This document shows positions 41,868 to 43,900 of a stretch of 43,900 nt of DNA, piece after piece; positions within the stretch are counted from its first letter, which is position 1; each line of letters begins with the position of its first letter. The stretch covers positions 1 through 43,900 of the forward strand of contig CAJWVJ010000004.1 of NCBI GenBank assembly GCA_913048595.1. Direction: 5' to 3'. The notes under the pieces were generated by a model. The model had not been told where the DNA came from. It did not search any database and saw only the letters and a program-made list of their open reading frames with translations. A program made the position numbers and the translations under genes. The stretch is from an uncultured Alphaproteobacteria bacterium. Its GTDB lineage: Bacteria; Pseudomonadota; Alphaproteobacteria; Puniceispirillales; Puniceispirillaceae.

Positions 41868-42287
41868 ATGACTGTGCATCTGAAAAAGCTCTCTGTCGGC
41901 TCGGAATCGCTTGCCGGCCTGCGCCAGTGGCAGGAGACGCGCCTGAAGGCCGGGTTCGAGCTGATGCACGTCACCCGCAACACGCCGCGCCGCGCCGAAG
42001 AGGTGCTGGATGGCGGCAGCATCTACTGGGTGATCAAGGGGGTGATGTGCGCCCGCCAGCCGATCATCGAGCTTCGCAGCATGCAGCGGGCCGATGGCCG
42101 TCCGGCCTGTGGCATCGTCCTGGCACCCGAGATCGTGGCGGTGGAGCCGACACGGATGCGGATCTTTCAGGGATGGCGCTATCTCGAGGCGAAGGACGCG
42201 CCGGTTGATCTGCCGATGGCATCCGACGGGGACGAGGCGATGCCGCCCGAGCTTGTCGCCGAACTGCGGGAACTCGGGCTTCTTTAG
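41868..42287 (+). CDS. DUF1489 family protein
   Basis: A 139-residue protein of the DUF1489 family, which is largely confined to Alphaproteobacteria and has no assigned role. Family hallmarks are MTVHLKKLSVGSESLAGLRQ at the start, HVTRNTPRRAEEVLDGGSIY, and WVIKGVMCARQPIIELR, with PTRMRIFQGWRYLEAKDAP near the end. It is soluble, with no signal peptide. It follows mgtE by 52 bases and converges with the nuclease gene, sharing 4 bases at the stops. Confidence 0.85.
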   Translation: MTVHLKKLSVGSESLAGLRQWQETRLKAGFELMHVTRNTPRRAEEVLDGGSIYWVIKGVMCARQPIIELRSMQRADGRPACGIVLAPEIVAVEPTRMRIFQGWRYLEAKDAPVDLPMASDGDEAMPPELVAELRELGLL

Positions 42288-42799
42288 TTCTTCCGGCGCC
42301 AGTCCCAGGGCGCGTCGAACCGTCCCTGCCACATGCCGCGCCTTTCGTGCGCCGCCGCGTCCTCGGCCGCCACATAGTCTGTCGAATAGCGCCTGTAGGC
42401 CAGCGCCAGCCCTCTGGCCACCAGCGTTTCGGCGATGTCGGTCCCGTCGGCCTCGCACCGCATGACCAGCCGGCCATAGCGGTCTACATCGACAAGGCTG
42501 CAGACAAGCTGCGGGGCGGCGGCGACAAGCTCGCCCATGGCGCGCGTCGCGGCATCTCCGCAGGACCAGTCCTCGCCGCTGTCTGTCTGGCAGGTCTGTT
42601 TGCGTTCCGGCGCGTCGATCCCGTGAAGACGGATCTTCAGCCTGCCGCTTCGCAGAGAATCCCCGTCGATCACCTTGGTGACCGTGACCTCGCCGGACAG
42701 GGCGAAGGGCGGGTCATCGGCAAGCGCCGGGGTCGCGCCCTGAACGGCAAGCCAGGCCAGACAGGCGAGAGCCGGCTGTGTGATGAGGAATCTGTACAT
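42284..42799 (-). CDS. Secreted thermonuclease-like protein (SNase family)
   Basis: A 171-residue exported nuclease of the staphylococcal nuclease fold. A signal peptide (QPALACLAWLAVQGATPALA) precedes the mature protein. Active-site equivalents are present: Asp in TKVIDGDSL, Arg and Glu in KIRLHGIDAPERKQTC, and a conserved Arg in DRYGRLVMRC. Four Cys residues (TCQTD, SCGD, LVCSL, MRCEA) could form two disulfides. The track start at 42805 is a TTG; I prefer ATG 42799. No clear ribosome site is present. It probably degrades nucleic acid outside the cytoplasm. Confidence 0.85.
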   Translation of the reverse strand: MYRFLITQPALACLAWLAVQGATPALADDPPFALSGEVTVTKVIDGDSLRSGRLKIRLHGIDAPERKQTCQTDSGEDWSCGDAATRAMGELVAAAPQLVCSLVDVDRYGRLVMRCEADGTDIAETLVARGLALAYRRYSTDYVAAEDAAAHERRGMWQGRFDAPWDWRRKN

Positions 42800-42834
42800 A
42801 AGCAAAAACTAAAATAATGGAGGCTGTCGGGCCA

Positions 42835-42880
42835 GACAGAAAAGCAGGAAACGCCGCGCCGCGCGTCCTGCTTTCCTGTC
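42835..42880 (-). terminator. Terminator of the MFS gene
   Basis: GACAGAAAAGCAGGA (42835-42849) and TCCTGCTTTCCTGTC (42866-42880) form a 15-base stem with one mismatch around a GC-rich loop. It lies 44 bases downstream of the MFS stop on the minus strand. The stem contains the T-run, so it may end transcription less sharply than a classic terminator. Confidence 0.55.
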
Positions 42881-42923
42881 ATCCGGAGGGATCAGAAACT
42901 GAATCTAACCCGGCTAGATGGTT

Positions 42924-43900
42924 CTAGGACACATAGGGATTGTCGTGGAACGGGTCGTTTTCCTCGGTCAGCTCGTCGCCTGTCGGAATCCATTCCGCTT
43001 CCGGGTTAAGGGTGGCGGCCAGCGCGCTGGAGCTTTCCGGAATGGCGACGAACGGGCCCTGCGCCTCGTTCGGTACGGCCGCTCGCCGGGACATCCGGTA
43101 CAGGGCGAAGCTGGCGATCATCGCCTGCAGCACGGTGACCATCACAAAGAAACTGCCGATACCCAGATATTCGATGGACAGCGCCGCCAGCGGCGAGCCT
43201 AGAACCGCGCCGCCGCCATTAACCATCACAAGGCCGGATGCCGCCGCCACCATCTGGCGCGGGGTCAGGAAGTCATTCGCATGCGCGATGCACAGCGAAT
43301 AGAGCGGGAAGAGCGAGCCGCCATATATAAGCATGCACAGCAGCAGCAGCGCGAATTCCGCCTTGCCGAACAGGGTGGCAAGCGCGGCCGCCACGCCGCC
43401 CATTACCGCAACACCCAGAATCACCATCCGCCGGTCGAACCTGTCGGACAGCCTGCCGACCGGGTATTGCAGCAGCAGGGCGCCAAGAACCGGCGCTGTC
43501 ATGAAATAGCCAACCTCGCTGTTGTCGAGGCCGATGGACAGGCCATAGACAGCCCCCATGCCGAACATCATCGACACGGCCACTCCGTTCAGCCCCAGAC
43601 CGATCACGGCAAGCGGCGAGACCTGGATCAGGCGGCGGACGCTCATGCGCTCCGGTTCCTCGAAGCTCGGGGCGCCGGTGCTCGACAGAAGGATGGGCAC
43701 AACCGCGATCGAGACAAGGACCGAGGCCAGGACGAACAGCGCCATGCTGTTCTCCGCGCCGGCGGAGATCATCATCTGGCCAAGGCCGAGGCCGCCCATG
43801 GTGATGATCATGTATAGCGACAGCATCTGGCCGCGGGTCTCGTTTGTCGATTTGTCGTTCAGCCAGCTTTCGCAGACGATATACATGCCGGCGAAACAGA
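42924..43900 (-). CDS. MFS transporter, YcaD-like, partial at the right edge
   Basis: The C-terminal 324 or so residues of a major facilitator transporter resembling the YcaD group. The frame stays open to the window end and reads CFAGMYIVCESWLNDKSTN, which is an internal family motif after helix 4, so about the first 90 residues lie outside. Eight membrane helices remain. GMGAVYGLSIGLDNSEVGYF, then VLGALLLQYPVGRLSDRFDRRMV is the MFS loop 8-9 signature, and IYGGSLFPLYSLCIAHANDF is typical of YcaD. The tail is long and acidic (ELTEENDPFHDNPYVS). The substrate is unknown. Confidence 0.85.
   Translation of the reverse strand, partial: CFAGMYIVCESWLNDKSTNETRGQMLSLYMIITMGGLGLGQMMISAGAENSMALFVLASVLVSIAVVPILLSSTGAPSFEEPERMSVRRLIQVSPLAVIGLGLNGVAVSMMFGMGAVYGLSIGLDNSEVGYFMTAPVLGALLLQYPVGRLSDRFDRRMVILGVAVMGGVAAALATLFGKAEFALLLLCMLIYGGSLFPLYSLCIAHANDFLTPRQMVAAASGLVMVNGGGAVLGSPLAALSIEYLGIGSFFVMVTVLQAMIASFALYRMSRRAAVPNEAQGPFVAIPESSSALAATLNPEAEWIPTGDELTEENDPFHDNPYVS

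Noticed and set aside
1-43900. CRISPR arrays, insertion sequences, tRNA or rRNA genes.
   Set aside because: I found no spaced direct repeats, transposase ORFs, terminal inverted repeats or tRNA/rRNA-like segments on reading. Dedicated tools (tRNAscan-SE, Infernal) could confirm this.

Overview
The window is high-GC (roughly 60% or more), tightly packed chromosomal DNA. Its protein families point to a free-living, probably marine alphaproteobacterium: a TRAP transporter, a BMP-type nucleoside ABC transporter, GlnK/AmtB, a DUF1489 protein, a ScfR/ShrA-like regulator and a PlcP-like lipid-remodelling enzyme. A SAR116/Puniceispirillales-like or Rhodospirillales-like source is my inference only. 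I saw no rRNA, tRNA, CRISPR array or insertion sequence. About 45 genes are supportable. No intergenic stretch exceeds about 300 bases.

Layout. 1-4.7 kb is patchy: an AT-richer left edge (about 47% GC over the first 300 bases) with one orphan ORF, DUF2721, two paralogous small membrane proteins in opposite orientation, a PhyH dioxygenase, a YczE-type membrane protein, DUF2938, and two gene stumps (an NTF2-like C-terminus and an EamA C-terminus). 4.9-11.1 kb holds a class V aminotransferase, then a TRAP transporter (SBP, small and large subunits), an amidase and a small membrane protein, consistent with uptake and processing of an organic acid or amide. 11.1-13.8 kb is a copper module: CueR, a textbook MerR-family promoter with a 19-bp spacer, and a four-gene operon DUF4396 - cytochrome c - CopC - CopD. 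13.8-19.4 kb is a set of single genes: a secreted protein, DUF3137, a HAD dehalogenase, DUF1330, a DMT exporter, a GST and an AEC carrier.

19.4-21.8 kb is the most interesting locus: a PlcP-like metallophosphoesterase preceded by a Pho-box-like site and followed 10 bases later by one ORF that fuses a GT4 glycosyltransferase to a complete DgkA diacylglycerol kinase. Together these could release diacylglycerol from phospholipid, glycosylate it into a phosphorus-free lipid, and recycle the excess to phosphatidic acid. 21.8-26.6 kb has a renalase-like flavoprotein, pgi, a DUF429-like protein, a cupin, a small membrane protein and an NTF2-like protein.

26.8-29.8 kb is nitrogen acquisition: a LysR regulator divergent from glnK-amtB, with a 19-bp palindrome between them. 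29.9-38.5 kb is a BMP-family ABC transporter (ATPase, two permeases, binding protein) followed by hydroxyacid dehydrogenase - glycerate 2-kinase - PLP decarboxylase, whose first two members suit glyoxylate/hydroxypyruvate to 2-phosphoglycerate flux. 38.7-43.9 kb has a ScfR/ShrA-like regulator, MgtE with a long hairpin-rich leader, DUF1489, a secreted nuclease and an MFS transporter cut by the right edge.
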